Source: a virus. Taken from it: a stretch of 38,869 nt of DNA. The DNA lies in IMG/VR virus record IMGVR_UViG_3300031749_000015, positions 1 through 38,869 of that record; one strand, 5' to 3'. This document shows positions 38,308-38,869 of the stretch, piece after piece. The notes under the pieces are model-generated. The model had not been told where the DNA came from, did not search any database, and worked only from the letters and a program-made list of their open reading frames with translations. The position numbers and the translations under genes were made by a program. Position 1 is the stretch's first letter. Each line of letters opens with the position of its first letter.

Positions 38308-38809
38308 CCTTATTCTCCTTTTGCTCTGGGAGCGTTTTTATTTCTTCTGCAGCTATAATCTCAGCATCAACCAATCCCTTTGCTAATTCTGGTGTAATAA
38401 CCAAAACAAGCTCTCGTTGAGTATGAACTTCTTTGGTTTCTGTATCATATGCCCCAGAAACTTTTAATGCTTTATCTAAATATTGCCCTCTTGTAAAATA
38501 ATCTGGCTCATTTTCTTGAACAACCTTTCCCTTTGAACTATATTTTTTAGGATAGGTTGCTTCCAAGCCTTCTTTTAATTTCTGGGCAATATATCCACTA
38601 TTAATCCCTACCTTATCCATTGCTTCTAAAATGGCTTGCCGAATATGCTCTCTTTTCAAAAGAGCTGAACCATATTCACGATTAGCATATCCAGCAGCCA
38701 GAGCAGCTTTTCCAATCTGCTCATATTCCAATACTTTTTTTACAAACTTCTTTTCTCTGGCAGTTAAAGGAGTTTTATTTTTAACTGGTAAGCTTTTAGG
38801 TCTCCTCAC
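38270..38809 (-). CDS. Terminase small subunit (GTG start)
   Basis: A 179-residue protein. LTAREKKFVKKVLEYEQIGK, AALAAGYANREYGSALLK and REHIRQAILEAM form the helix-turn-helix DNA-recognition domain of terminase small subunits, with an acidic tail. The GTG at 38809 is chosen because GGGG lies six bases upstream and no nearby ATG exists. Its stop is 38 bp inside the next gene. On the circle it is preceded by gene 54-344, which overlaps it by 14 bp. Confidence 0.85.
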   Translation of the reverse strand: MRRPKSLPVKNKTPLTAREKKFVKKVLEYEQIGKAALAAGYANREYGSALLKREHIRQAILEAMDKVGINSGYIAQKLKEGLEATYPKKYSSKGKVVQENEPDYFTRGQYLDKALKVSGAYDTETKEVHTQRELVLVITPELAKGLVDAEIIAAEEIKTLPEQKENKDGKKVDTRSNTA

Positions 38810-38869
38810 TTTTTACCCCAAAATTTGCCTCTTGCAGACTTTGTTTAACTTTCTTTTTTAATTTCTTTT
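38743..38869. repeat. Right copy of 127-bp terminal direct repeat
   Basis: Identical to bases 1-127; joining the two closes the genome into a circle. Reading continues from the 54-344 gene into terS without a break. Confidence 0.95.
38796..38869 (-). CDS. C-terminal fragment of gene 54-344 (redundant copy)
   Basis: The last 24 codons (ending GVKSEET) of the helical protein encoded in full at 54-344. It is present twice only because of the terminal overlap. Confidence 0.9.
   Translation of the reverse strand, partial: KKLKKKVKQSLQEANFGVKSEET

Overview
The window is best read as one complete, circularly permuted tailed-phage genome. The first 127 bases (1-127) are repeated exactly as the last 127 (38743-38869), so the unique circle is 38,742 bp. 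The terminase small-subunit gene runs across the cut. It is an AT-rich podovirus-type phage: terminase, portal, scaffold, HK97-type capsid, short-tail adaptor and nozzle genes, fibres and internal (ejected) virion proteins are present, with no tape measure, sheath or long tail tube. I see no integrase, repressor or phage RNA polymerase, so the phage looks lytic and dependent on host transcription. Promoters are near-perfect TTGACA / TGnTATAAT sites and ribosome sites are AAGGAG, so the host is a bacterium with a sigma70/sigmaA-type factor. The host taxon cannot be named from the sequence; the K/E/I-rich replication proteins are compatible with a low-GC, possibly thermophilic host.

Layout. (1) 502-3785, leftward: lysis and accessory block with a T4-type lysozyme, RNA ligase, small unknowns, an FmdB-type zinc ribbon, holin-like membrane proteins and a coiled-coil protein with membrane segments at both ends. 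(2) 3834-4553: a gene-free AT-rich region with a pyrimidine tract, a GC-rich foldable element, two perfect Fur-box-like palindromes and 18-bp iterons; this is the best origin/control candidate. (3) 4614-5587 and 5926-6810, leftward: two short units, each with its own promoter and terminator. The gap 5588-5925 shares repeats with region 2. (4) 6811-7034: divergent control region whose opposed -35 boxes form a palindrome. (5) 7035-18168, rightward: early and replication genes. Small membrane and zinc-finger proteins come first, then an SSB-like protein, Cas4/RecB-type nuclease, primase-polymerase/helicase, DEDD exonuclease, nucleotide-metabolism proteins and a family A DNA polymerase. (6) 18169-38809 continuing through the circle junction to 344, leftward: the virion operon, apparently transcribed from the promoter at 487-515 through gene 54-344, terS, terL, portal, scaffold, capsid, tail, ejection proteins and an XhlA-like membrane protein.

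How the genes work together: host RNA polymerase reads the early rightward units from several consensus promoters. The phage supplies its own primase-helicase, polymerase, ssDNA-binding candidate and nucleases, then packages with its own terminase. Lysis would use the lysozyme with the holin-like and spanin-like membrane proteins. Many start sites were moved from the longest open frame to the codon behind a Shine-Dalgarno site. Several genes of 35-59 codons were added by direct translation.
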